Made by a program: the position numbers and the translations under genes
Source: Cellulomonas sp.
GTDB lineage: Bacteria > Actinomycetota > Actinomycetes > Actinomycetales > Cellulomonadaceae
Assembly (NCBI GenBank): GCA_012927595.1
Contig: JABBOW010000031.1
Coordinates: 1 to 38,935 of the forward strand
DNA length: 38,935 nucleotides
Direction: 5' to 3'
The notes under the pieces: generated by a model
Told to the model about the DNA's origin: nothing
The model's database searches: none
What the model saw: the letters and a program-made list of their open reading frames with translations, nothing else
In this document: piece after piece, positions 8,633 to 15,683 of the stretch
Position numbering within the stretch: the stretch's first letter is position 1
Layout: every line of letters starts with the position of its first letter

Positions 8633-9431
8633 GGCGGACGATCTCCCGTCGCAGGTGCTCGGTGATCTCGGTCGAGAGGTCGCCGACGGCCGGGTCCTCG
8701 ATGCGTCGGGGCTGGGGGATGCTGACCGTCCACTCGCGCACGACCCGGCCGGGCCGGGAAGACAGCAGCACGACGCGCTGGCCGAGCCGGACGGCCTCGC
8801 GCACGTTGTGCGTCACGAACAGGACTGAGAGGCCCGTGTCCTGCCAGATGCGGGTCAGCTCGTCGTGCATCACGTCGCGCGTGATCGCATCGAGTGCGGC
8901 GAACGGCTCGTCCATGAGCAGGACCCGTCCCTCCTGGGCGAGGGCGCGAGCCAGCGCGACGCGTTGGCGCATACCGCCGGACAGCTCATGGACACGCTTG
9001 GCCGACGCACCGTCGAGATGGACGAGGTCGAGCAGCCGACGTGCCTCGCCGCCGCGCGCGCCGCGCGGCACTCCTCGCAACCGCAGGGCCAGCTCGACGT
9101 TCTGGCCCGCGTCGAGCCACGGGAACAGCGCGGGCTCCTCGACCATCAGGGCCGGGTGCCCGGCGGCGACCTCGACCGTTCCCGAGGTCGGCGCGTCGAG
9201 CCCCGCGATGATCGACAGAAGCGTGGACTTCCCGCAGCCTGATGCCCCGACCAGGCACACGAACTCGCCAGAGGCCACCGTCAGGTCGATCCGGTCCAAG
9301 ACGGGAGGTCGACTCGTGTCGCCGAAGTCCTTGGACACCTGTTCGAGGCGCACGGCGGCAGGCGGGTGCGGGTCGTCGTGCACGGAGAGGTCGGCGGGGA
9401 GCAGGGAGTGGTCCGTCCTGGTCGCGGTCAT
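8622..9431 (-). CDS. ssuB: ABC transporter ATP-binding protein (SsuB/TauB type)
   Basis: A 269-residue ATPase driving the adjacent importer from the cytoplasmic face. The Walker A motif GASGCGKST is near residue 70, the ABC signature LSGGMRQRVAL near 155, Walker B VLLMDEPFAALD near 175 and the switch His in FVTHNVREAV near 208. The Q-loop region (ALMVEEPALFPW) has Glu-Glu in place of the usual Gln, which is seen in some sulfonate and nitrate ATPases and is worth noting. The start ATG at 9431 lies three bases from the stop of the binding-protein gene. The reading frame stays open upstream, but only because it runs antisense through that gene. Confidence 0.9.
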   Translation of the reverse strand: MTATRTDHSLLPADLSVHDDPHPPAAVRLEQVSKDFGDTSRPPVLDRIDLTVASGEFVCLVGASGCGKSTLLSIIAGLDAPTSGTVEVAAGHPALMVEEPALFPWLDAGQNVELALRLRGVPRGARGGEARRLLDLVHLDGASAKRVHELSGGMRQRVALARALAQEGRVLLMDEPFAALDAITRDVMHDELTRIWQDTGLSVLFVTHNVREAVRLGQRVVLLSSRPGRVVREWTVSIPQPRRIEDPAVGDLSTEITEHLRREIVRHGR

Positions 9432-9433
9432 CG

Positions 9434-10546
9434 CTACTCCGTCCCGAGCCCGGCGGCCGACTCGGGCGGGAGCCCGTGCGCGCGCAGGAGGTCGTTCAGC
9501 GGGGTCAGGTCGTAGATCCCGTGCAGGTCGACCTTCCCGGATATGCCGACCTCGGCCGCGTGCTCGGCGGACATCTGCACCGAGCTCGCGACGGGGTCGT
9601 TCGTGATCGTGAGGTTCGACCACGCGCGGTCGAGGACCGCCTGGCTGAGCTTCTTGGACGTCAGGGCCTCGATCGCGTCGTTGGCCTGCGTCCTGGCCTG
9701 GGCGTCGTGCGCGGCGATCCAGTCTGTCGTCGCCAGCTGCGCTTCGAGGAGCTTGGCGACGGTGCCCGGGTACTGCGTGAGGAACTCGGTGCGCACGACG
9801 AGGTCCGTGGTCACGAACTGGGCGGAAGGCCACAGGTCCGCCTCGTTGACCAGGACGTGCGCGCCGCCGTCGAGCACGAGGCGTGACGCCCACGGCTCGG
9901 GGACCCAGGCGCCGTCAAGAGTGCCCCGCTTGAACAGGTCCAACGTCTGGGCGTTGTCCTGCGGCACGATGTCCACGTCGTTCTGGCCGCCCTTGACCGA
10001 CGTCGCCAGCCCGTTCGACTTGAGCCACGCGCGCAGCGCGACGTCCTGGGTGTTGCCGAGCTGCGGAGTTGCGATCGTCCTGCCGCGCAGGTCCGCGACC
10101 GAGGTGATCGCGTCGCGCACGACGAGCTGGGCGCCGCCCGACGTCGCGCCCGCGACGATCCGGATCGCCTCCCCGTCGGACTTCGCGAAGGCATTGATCG
10201 ACGGGTTCGGGCCGATGTAGGCAGCGTCGATCCCACCGCCGAAGATCGCCTCGACCGCTGCCGGGCCGGCGTTGAAGATCTGGGTCGTGAGCTTCGTCCC
10301 GCCGAGCTCCGAGGCGAACGTGCCGTTCGCGACGCCGATGAGCGGGATCGCGTGGGTGATGTTCGCGAAGTAGCCGAGGCGAAGCTCAGGCGCCTGCGCC
10401 GCGGACCCCACGGACCCCGCGGTCGTGGGGCCAGTCGCCGCCAGCCCGGAGGAGGCGCAGGCGGCGAGGCTCACGGCGGCGAGCGCCGCGAGTGTCCCTG
10501 CGAGGACGGTACGAGGGCAGACGGGGGGTAGGAGGTGCGATGACAT
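9434..10546 (-). CDS. ssuA: Sulfonate/nitrate-type ABC transporter substrate-binding lipoprotein
   Basis: A 370-residue periplasmic-type binding protein anchored to the membrane. The signal peptide ends in a lipobox, S-L-A-A-C, with the lipidated Cys at residue 30. The mature protein has the SsuA/NrtA fold: LRLGYFANITHAIPLIG, the AYIGPNPSINAF loop and DIVPQDNAQTLDLFKRG. The ATG at 10546 is preceded by GAGAGGAA, a plausible ribosome-binding site, and gives a proper signal peptide; longer upstream starts would bury it. It is 44 bases downstream of cysN. Context favours alkanesulfonates or a related organosulfur compound as ligand, which is an inference. Confidence 0.85.
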   Translation of the reverse strand: MSSHLLPPVCPRTVLAGTLAALAAVSLAACASSGLAATGPTTAGSVGSAAQAPELRLGYFANITHAIPLIGVANGTFASELGGTKLTTQIFNAGPAAVEAIFGGGIDAAYIGPNPSINAFAKSDGEAIRIVAGATSGGAQLVVRDAITSVADLRGRTIATPQLGNTQDVALRAWLKSNGLATSVKGGQNDVDIVPQDNAQTLDLFKRGTLDGAWVPEPWASRLVLDGGAHVLVNEADLWPSAQFVTTDLVVRTEFLTQYPGTVAKLLEAQLATTDWIAAHDAQARTQANDAIEALTSKKLSQAVLDRAWSNLTITNDPVASSVQMSAEHAAEVGISGKVDLHGIYDLTPLNDLLRAHGLPPESAAGLGTE

Positions 10547-10590
10547 GGGTGGTTCCTCTCGGCCGAGCTCAGGGATGGCGGACGCGTCTC

Positions 10591-11907
10591 CTACCGCGCG
10601 CGACACTGCTCCGGCTCGTTCGAGGCGGCCAGAAGGACCGACGGTCCGACCATGCCTGCGGCGAGCGTCGAGCCGTCCGCCGGGTCGACCAGGAGAAACA
10701 CGCCCGTACGGCGGTGCTCGGCGTAGGCGTCGAGCACAACGGGCTCGGCGAGGCGCACGTGCACCGTGCCGATCTCGTTGAGCGCGAGGCTCGTCGCCCG
10801 CTCGTCGGTCGTCAGGGTGTCGATGTCGAGCCGGGACCCGACGCTCCGCACGAGGCCTCGCACCGTCCTGGTGCCGATCCGCACGAGCACGCGAGCGCCC
10901 GGTGCGGGAGCGCGCTCCGACAGCCAGCACACCGTGCCCACGAGACCCGCACCCGTCACAGTCGGGGTGTCTGCCGGCGCGAGCACGTCGCCCCGGGACA
11001 CGTCGAGGTCGTCCGCGAGCCGGAGCGTCACGGACTGCGGCGCGAACGCCTGCGTGAGCTCTCCGTCGGCGGTGTCGATGCCGACGACGCGCGTGCGGCC
11101 GCCCGCAGGGAGCACGACGACCTCGTCGCCGACACGGACGACCCCGGACGCCACGCGACCGGCGTACCCGCGGTAGTCGGGGTGCTGCGCCGTCCGGGGC
11201 CGGATGACGACCTGCACGGGGAACCGGAACACCTCAGTCGTCGGGTCGCGGTCGACCGGGACGTCCTCGAGGTGCGACAGGAGCGTCGGGCCGTCGTACC
11301 AGGGCATCCGGGTCGACGCATCGACGACGTTGTCGCCCTCGAGTGCCGACAGCGGGATCGCCTGGACGTCGCGGACACCCAGGTCTGCCGCGTACCGCGC
11401 GAAGTCTGCGGCGATGGCCCGGAACGTCGCCTCGTCGAAGCCGACGAGGTCCATCTTGTTGACGGCGAGGACGATGTGCGGGACCCGCAGCAGCGCGGTG
11501 ATCGCCGCATGACGACGGGTCTGCTCGAGGACCCCCTTGCGAGCGTCCACCAGCACGATCGCCAGCTCCGCGGTCGACGCCCCGGTCACCATGTTGCGCG
11601 TGTACTGCACGTGACCCGGTGTGTCCGCAAGCACGAATGCGCGGTTCGCCGTGGAGAAGTAGCGGTACGCGACGTCGATCGTGATGCCCTGCTCGCGCTC
11701 GGCCCGCAGCCCGTCGGTGAGCAGGGCGAGGTCGACGACCGCTCCGCCGCGCGCGACGCTCGCACGCTTGACCGCGGCGAGCTGGTCGGCGAGCACCGAC
11801 TTGGTGTCGTAGAGGAGCCGCCCGATGAGCGTGCTCTTGCCGTCATCGACCGATCCGGCAGTGGCCAGCCGGAGCAGGTCGCGTTCGTGGTGCTGCGTCG
11901 TGCCCAT
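10591..11907 (-). CDS. cysN: Sulfate adenylyltransferase subunit 1 (GTPase)
   Basis: A 438-residue GTPase partner of CysD in ATP sulfurylase, which makes adenylylsulfate (APS) from sulfate and ATP. The G domain has the P-loop GSVDDGKSTLIGR (residues 18-30), DTPGHVQYTRNM and NKMDLVGFD, followed by EF-Tu-like domains 2 and 3. It ends without a fused APS kinase (CysC) domain, which fits with the APS-type reductase upstream that needs no PAPS. The ATG at 11907 overlaps the cysD stop (ATGA). It is one of the central genes of the operon. Confidence 0.95.
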   Translation of the reverse strand: MGTTQHHERDLLRLATAGSVDDGKSTLIGRLLYDTKSVLADQLAAVKRASVARGGAVVDLALLTDGLRAEREQGITIDVAYRYFSTANRAFVLADTPGHVQYTRNMVTGASTAELAIVLVDARKGVLEQTRRHAAITALLRVPHIVLAVNKMDLVGFDEATFRAIAADFARYAADLGVRDVQAIPLSALEGDNVVDASTRMPWYDGPTLLSHLEDVPVDRDPTTEVFRFPVQVVIRPRTAQHPDYRGYAGRVASGVVRVGDEVVVLPAGGRTRVVGIDTADGELTQAFAPQSVTLRLADDLDVSRGDVLAPADTPTVTGAGLVGTVCWLSERAPAPGARVLVRIGTRTVRGLVRSVGSRLDIDTLTTDERATSLALNEIGTVHVRLAEPVVLDAYAEHRRTGVFLLVDPADGSTLAAGMVGPSVLLAASNEPEQCRAR

Positions 11908-12848
11908 CAGAAGTACCCCTCACGCTTGCGATCCTCCATGGCAGCCTCCGACGCGCGGTCGTCGGCCCGGGTCGCCCCGCGTTCGGTGAGCCGGCTCGCT
12001 GCGACCTCGACGATGACGTCGTCGACGGTCAGGGCCCCGGACTCGACGGCGCCCGTGCAGCTCATGTCGCCGACCGTCCGGTACCGCACGGTGCGCCGCT
12101 CGACGGTCTCGGTCCCGCGGGGCCCGCCCCAGTCGCCGGGTGCGAGCCACATCCCGTCGCGCAGGAACACGGAACGCTCGTGCGCGTAATAGATCGTCGG
12201 CAGGTGGATGCCCTCCCGCTCGATGTAGCGCCAGACGTCGAGCTCGGTCCAGTTCGACAGCGGGAAGACTCGGACGTGCTCGCCCGGGCTGTGCCGACCG
12301 TTGTACAGGTCCCACAGCTCGGGGCGCTGTCGTCGCGGGTCCCACTGGCCCAGCTCGTCGCGCAGGGAGAACACGCGCTCCTTGGCACGCGCCTTCTCCT
12401 CGTCGCGGCGCCCGCCGCCGAACACCGCGTCGAACCGGTGGGTGGTGATCGCGTCGAGCAGGGGGACTGTCTGCAGGGCGTTGCGCGAGCCGTCGGGGCG
12501 CTCGCGGACGGCCCCCGCGTCGATCGCGTCCTGCACGCTCGCGACGACCAGCCGGAGCCGGTGCTCAGCCACGACGGCATCGCGGTAGTCGATCACCTCG
12601 GGAAAGTTGTGGCCCGTGTCGACGTGCAGCAGCGTGAACGGGACCGGTGCCGGCCAGAACGCCTTCCGCGCGAGATGGAGCATGACGACGGAGTCCTTGC
12701 CGCCGCTGAAGAGCACGACCGGGCGCTCGAACTCGCCGGCAACCTCCCGGAAGATGTGGATGGCCTCGGCCTCGAGCGCCTGAAGCTGAGTGAGCCTGCC
12801 GGGCGCCGTGGCGGCGCGGGCTTCGGTCACGGTGATCCCAGTCGTCAT
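11907..12848 (-). CDS. cysD: Sulfate adenylyltransferase subunit 2
   Basis: A 313-residue catalytic subunit of ATP sulfurylase. The PP-loop FSGGKDSVVMLHLARKAF near residue 45 binds ATP. Other hallmarks are LHVDTGHNFPEVIDYRD, FGGGRRDEEKARAKER and the C-terminal RKREGYF. The ATG at 12848 overlaps the cysH stop by four bases, and the gene's own stop overlaps cysN in the same way. The length matches the family. It acts as a CysDN complex in the cytoplasm. Confidence 0.95.
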   Translation of the reverse strand: MTTGITVTEARAATAPGRLTQLQALEAEAIHIFREVAGEFERPVVLFSGGKDSVVMLHLARKAFWPAPVPFTLLHVDTGHNFPEVIDYRDAVVAEHRLRLVVASVQDAIDAGAVRERPDGSRNALQTVPLLDAITTHRFDAVFGGGRRDEEKARAKERVFSLRDELGQWDPRRQRPELWDLYNGRHSPGEHVRVFPLSNWTELDVWRYIEREGIHLPTIYYAHERSVFLRDGMWLAPGDWGGPRGTETVERRTVRYRTVGDMSCTGAVESGALTVDDVIVEVAASRLTERGATRADDRASEAAMEDRKREGYF

Positions 12849-13549
12849 GTGTGCAACCCGCATTCCGTCTTGTCCTGTCCGGCCCAGCGCCCGGCCCGGG
12901 GGCCCTCGCCCGGTGCGACGGCGCGGGTGCACGGCGCGCACCCGATCGACGTGTACCCGAGCTGGCGCAGGGGGTTGAGCAGGACACCGTGCTCGGCGAC
13001 GTAGGCGTCGACGTCGTCCTGCGTCCACGCCGCGAGCGGGTTGAGCTTCACCTTGCCGCGCTTGTCGTCCCAGCCGACGACGGCGATGTCCGTGCGCGTC
13101 GGGGCGTCCTCACGGCGCATGCCCGTGACCCAGGCGCGGTACGGCGCGAGTCCGCGCTCGAGCGGCTCGACCTTGCGCAGCGCGCAGCACAGGTTCGGGT
13201 CCCGGTCGTGGAGCCGGGGCCCGTGCTCGGCGTCCTGCTCCGCGACCGTGCGCAGCGGCAGGATGGTGCGCAGCGTGACGTCGGTCGTCTCGGCGTACGC
13301 GTCCCGCGTGCCGATCGTCTCTGCGAAGTGGTACCCGGTGTCGAGGAACATCACGTCCACGCCCGGGATCGCCCGCCCGGCCATGTGCACGAGGACCTCG
13401 TCGCCCATCGACGACGCCACGACGAGCCCCGGTCCGAACGTCTCACCGGCCCAGGCCAGCACGTCGAACGGGTGCTCGGCCTCGAGCGCGGGCGCCTGAG
13501 CGGCGACGATCGAGCGCAGCGTGGCCTCGTCGGCCAGGAGCGCGCTCAC
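12845..13549 (-). CDS. cysH: Adenylylsulfate (APS) reductase, thioredoxin-dependent, iron-sulfur type
   Basis: A 234-residue reductase that converts APS to sulfite and AMP. The sequence has the PP-loop-like VVASSMGDEVLVH and two Cys pairs, C-C in DPNLCCALRKVEPL and C-x-x-C in IGCAPCTRA. These mark the [4Fe-4S] APS reductase class rather than the PAPS class. The catalytic C-terminus E-C-G-L-H is present. The GTG at 13549 is chosen because it overlaps the stop of the preceding zinc-ribbon gene (GTGA), like the other junctions in this operon; an ORF extending to 13612 lacks homology at its start. No APS kinase is encoded here, which agrees with APS use. Confidence 0.92.
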   Translation of the reverse strand: MSALLADEATLRSIVAAQAPALEAEHPFDVLAWAGETFGPGLVVASSMGDEVLVHMAGRAIPGVDVMFLDTGYHFAETIGTRDAYAETTDVTLRTILPLRTVAEQDAEHGPRLHDRDPNLCCALRKVEPLERGLAPYRAWVTGMRREDAPTRTDIAVVGWDDKRGKVKLNPLAAWTQDDVDAYVAEHGVLLNPLRQLGYTSIGCAPCTRAVAPGEGPRAGRWAGQDKTECGLHT

Positions 13550-13716
13550 GAGCGCACTGCCAAGCCGATGAACCGGACCGCGAACACGCGGGTGCATTCG
13601 CGGCACTCCCACTCGCCGTGGCGCTCGCCCGCGGGGCGCAGGTCCTCGCCGGCGCAGTACGGGCAGTAGTACGCCGTGACACGCTCACCGGAGCTGGTGA
13701 CATCCGCGGCGCTCAC
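13546..13716 (-). CDS. 56-residue zinc-ribbon protein between sulfite reductase and cysH
   Basis: A small protein with two Cys-x-x-Cys knuckles, YYCPYC and WECREC, spaced for a single rubredoxin-like or zinc-ribbon site, followed by a hydrophobic tail (VFAVRFIGLA). Its GTG start at 13716 overlaps the stop of the sulfite reductase gene, and its stop overlaps the GTG of cysH, both as GTGA. This indicates genuine translation and tight stoichiometry. I recall similar small ORFs at the same place in other actinobacterial sulfur operons, but their role is not established. Possible roles are an electron or metal carrier, or an assembly factor for the neighbouring iron-sulfur enzymes; this is inference. 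Confidence 0.75.
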   Translation of the reverse strand: MSAADVTSSGERVTAYYCPYCAGEDLRPAGERHGEWECRECTRVFAVRFIGLAVRS

Positions 13717-15371
13717 CGGAGCTCCGACTCGTCCGCGCGCAGCGCCCACTGCGCGAACGCCTCGTCGCTGTCGCGCTGGGCCTCGAACCGCGTCGCGACC
13801 CGCTCGACGTACTCGGGAAGGTCCTCTGCGGCGATCCGCAGTCCGCGCACCGTCCGGCCGAGACTGCCCGCGATGCCGAGCGCGCCCCCGAGATGGACCT
13901 GGAAGCCCTCGGCGCCGCCCGCCAGCACGCCCTTGAGGCCGATGTCGGCGACCTGGATCCGGGCGCACGAGTTGGGGCAGCCGTTGAGGTTGATCGTGAG
14001 CGGGTGCTCGAACGTGGGGAGCCGCCGCTCGAGCTCGTCGACGAGGGCTGCACCGCGGGCCTTGGTCTCGACGATCGCGAGCTTGCAGAACTCCAAGCCC
14101 GTGCAGGCCATCGTGCCGCGCCGGAACGTCGAGGCACCGGTGACCTGCAGGCCGAGCCGCTCGAGCCCGGCGACCAAGTCGTCGACCCGATCGGCCGCGA
14201 CGTCGAGCACGACGACCTTCTGCTCGACCGTGAGCCGGACGCGGTCACTGCCGGCCCGCTCGGCGAGGTCGACGAGGGACGTGAGCATCGGCCCGCTGAT
14301 CCGCCCGACCGTCGGCGCGGCACCGACGTAGAAGCGGCCGTCGCGCTGGGGGTGCACGCCCACGTGGTCACGACGCCCGAGCGGCGGCGCGGGGGGTTCG
14401 GGACCGTCGTCGAGTCGCCTGCCGAGGTACTCCTGCTCGAGCACGTCGCGGAACACTGCGGCGCCCCAGTCAGCGACCAGGAACTTCAGGCGCGCACGGT
14501 TGCGCAGGCGCCGGTAGCCGTAGTCGCGGAAGATGCCGATGACGCCCGCCCACACCTCGGGCACTGCCTCGAGGTCGACCCAGGCACCGAGGCGGACGGC
14601 GAGCATCGGGTTGGCCGCCAGCGCCCCGCCGACCCACAGGTCGAACCCCGGGCCGAGCTCGGGGTGCTCGACACCGACGAACGACACGTCGTTGATCTCG
14701 TGCACGACATCGTGGTGTGGTGAGCCGCTGATCGCGGTCTTGAACTTGCGTGGCAGGTTCGAGAAGGCGGGATCGCCGATGAACCGGCGGTGGATCGCGT
14801 CGATCGCGGGGGTGCCGTCGATGATCTCGTCGGCGGCGACTCCGGCGACCGGTGAGCCGAGGATGACGCGCGGCACGTCGCCGCACGCCTCCTGCGTCGA
14901 CAGCCCGACGGCCTCGAGCCGACGCCAGATCCCCGGCACGTCCTCGATGCGGACCCAGTGCAGCTGGATGTTCTGCCGGTCGGTGATGTCGGCCGTGCCT
15001 CGGGCGAGCTCGGTCGAGATCTCACCGATCACGCGGAGCTGGCGCAGGGTCAGCCGACCGCCGTCGCAGCGGACCCGCAGCATGAAGTACTCGTCGTCCA
15101 GCTCGTGCGGCTCCAGGGTTGCGGTCCGACCGCCGTCGATCCCGGGTCGGCGCTGGGTATAGAGGCCCCACCAGCGCATACGGCCCCGCAGGTCGTCACC
15201 GGGGATCGACGCGAAGCCGTCCCGGGAGTACACGGTCTCGATGCGGGCACGGACGTTGAGTCCGTCGTCGGCGGCCTTGAGCTCCTCGTTGGCGTTCAGC
15301 GGCTCGCGGTCGCCGAAGGCCCACTGGCCTTCGTTCCTGGCCGCACGTGGTGCTTTGCGGGTGTGCGCCAT
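13713..15371 (-). CDS. sir: Ferredoxin-dependent sulfite (nitrite/sulfite) reductase
   Basis: A 552-residue siroheme and [4Fe-4S] enzyme that reduces sulfite to sulfide with six electrons. The C-terminal half carries the cluster ligands CTGLEFCKLA near residues 420-430 and NGCPNSCARI near 460-470. The N-terminal half has MRWWGLYTQRRPG and TDRQNIQLHWV, typical of the NirA/Sir family of actinobacteria. The surrounding cysHDN genes and cysG indicate sulfite rather than nitrite as substrate. The ATG at 15371 has GGAGG 8 bases upstream; a longer start at 15407 would overlap the leader region. It is the first enzyme gene of the operon, 98 bases after the Cys-rich leader ORF. Confidence 0.92.
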   Translation of the reverse strand: MAHTRKAPRAARNEGQWAFGDREPLNANEELKAADDGLNVRARIETVYSRDGFASIPGDDLRGRMRWWGLYTQRRPGIDGGRTATLEPHELDDEYFMLRVRCDGGRLTLRQLRVIGEISTELARGTADITDRQNIQLHWVRIEDVPGIWRRLEAVGLSTQEACGDVPRVILGSPVAGVAADEIIDGTPAIDAIHRRFIGDPAFSNLPRKFKTAISGSPHHDVVHEINDVSFVGVEHPELGPGFDLWVGGALAANPMLAVRLGAWVDLEAVPEVWAGVIGIFRDYGYRRLRNRARLKFLVADWGAAVFRDVLEQEYLGRRLDDGPEPPAPPLGRRDHVGVHPQRDGRFYVGAAPTVGRISGPMLTSLVDLAERAGSDRVRLTVEQKVVVLDVAADRVDDLVAGLERLGLQVTGASTFRRGTMACTGLEFCKLAIVETKARGAALVDELERRLPTFEHPLTINLNGCPNSCARIQVADIGLKGVLAGGAEGFQVHLGGALGIAGSLGRTVRGLRIAAEDLPEYVERVATRFEAQRDSDEAFAQWALRADESELR

Positions 15372-15422
15372 CAGCGCTACCTCCGGGGGTCGTGGACCCA
15401 CGGTCACGTCACGGCGCCAGAG

Positions 15423-15549
15423 GCGGTCTCCATGAAGGTGACCGCGCGCCCGCTAAGGGTGTGAGGCGGTCAGTCGACCCGCTGGCAGCAGCAGACGCAG
15501 CTCGCCGCGAGGTCGCCACAGGGGAGACACCACCCGGAGACCGCGGTCA
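15423..15549 (-). promoter_or_regulatory. Candidate attenuator: two competing inverted repeats between leader ORF and sulfite reductase
   Basis: The start-codon region of the leader ORF can pair with either of two downstream segments. GGAGACCGC at 15536-15544 matches the reverse complement of GCGGTCTCC at 15423-15431 (9 bp). CGCGGTCA at 15542-15549 matches TGACCGCG at 15439-15446 (8 bp). The two pairings share bases 15542-15544, so they exclude each other. A small hairpin (GGGTC, CAC, GACCC) lies just ahead of the sulfite reductase ribosome-binding site. This is the arrangement expected of a ribosome-stalling attenuator; folding was judged by eye only. Confidence 0.5.
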
Positions 15550-15550
15550 T
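15470..15550 (-). CDS. Cysteine-rich leader peptide of the sulfur-assimilation operon
   Basis: A 26-residue ORF with six cysteines (positions 8, 11, 18, 20, 21 and 22), ending S-C-V-C-C-C-Q-R-V-D before TGA. The run of three adjacent TGC codons near the end is what a cysteine-sensing attenuator needs. It lies on the operon strand, ends 98 bases before the sulfite reductase start, and overlaps inverted repeats that could switch structure. Polycysteine leader ORFs ahead of sulfur genes, including the sirA/nirA operon, are established in mycobacteria, where they act as cysteine-responsive attenuators. No strong ribosome-binding site is seen before the ATG at 15550. Function here is inferred from composition and place. 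Confidence 0.72.
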   Translation of the reverse strand: MTAVSGWCLPCGDLAASCVCCCQRVD

Positions 15551-15567
15551 CAGCACCGGATCAGGCT

Positions 15568-15579
15568 GACACACGTGTC
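15568..15579. repeat. Short inverted repeat upstream of the Cys leader, candidate operator
   Basis: GACAC-AC-GTGTC is a perfect 5-bp inverted repeat with a two-base centre, 18 bases upstream of the leader ATG in the zapE/sulfur-operon divergent region. It could bind a repressor, but no regulator can be named and no clear -10/-35 pair was found beside it. Confidence 0.3.
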
Positions 15580-15669
15580 CGACTGATGAAACCACCCATC
15601 CGCATGATGAGACGTATGTCCCGGGCCGCGTCGCGTCCTGGGTGTATCGGCGGCGCGATGCGCTCGACG

Positions 15670-15675
15670 TAGGCT
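15670..15675 (+). promoter_or_regulatory. Candidate -10 element giving a leaderless zapE transcript
   Basis: TAGGCT fits TANNNT and ends eight bases before the zapE GTG at 15684, so transcription would begin at or next to the start codon. No ribosome-binding site precedes that GTG, which supports a leaderless mRNA, common in actinobacteria. Confidence 0.4.
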
Positions 15676-15683
15676 GGTCGATC

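Noticed and set aside
10492-12189. A 565-codon plus-strand frame opposite cysN and cysD
   Set aside because: Shadow of two highly conserved genes; low-complexity product.
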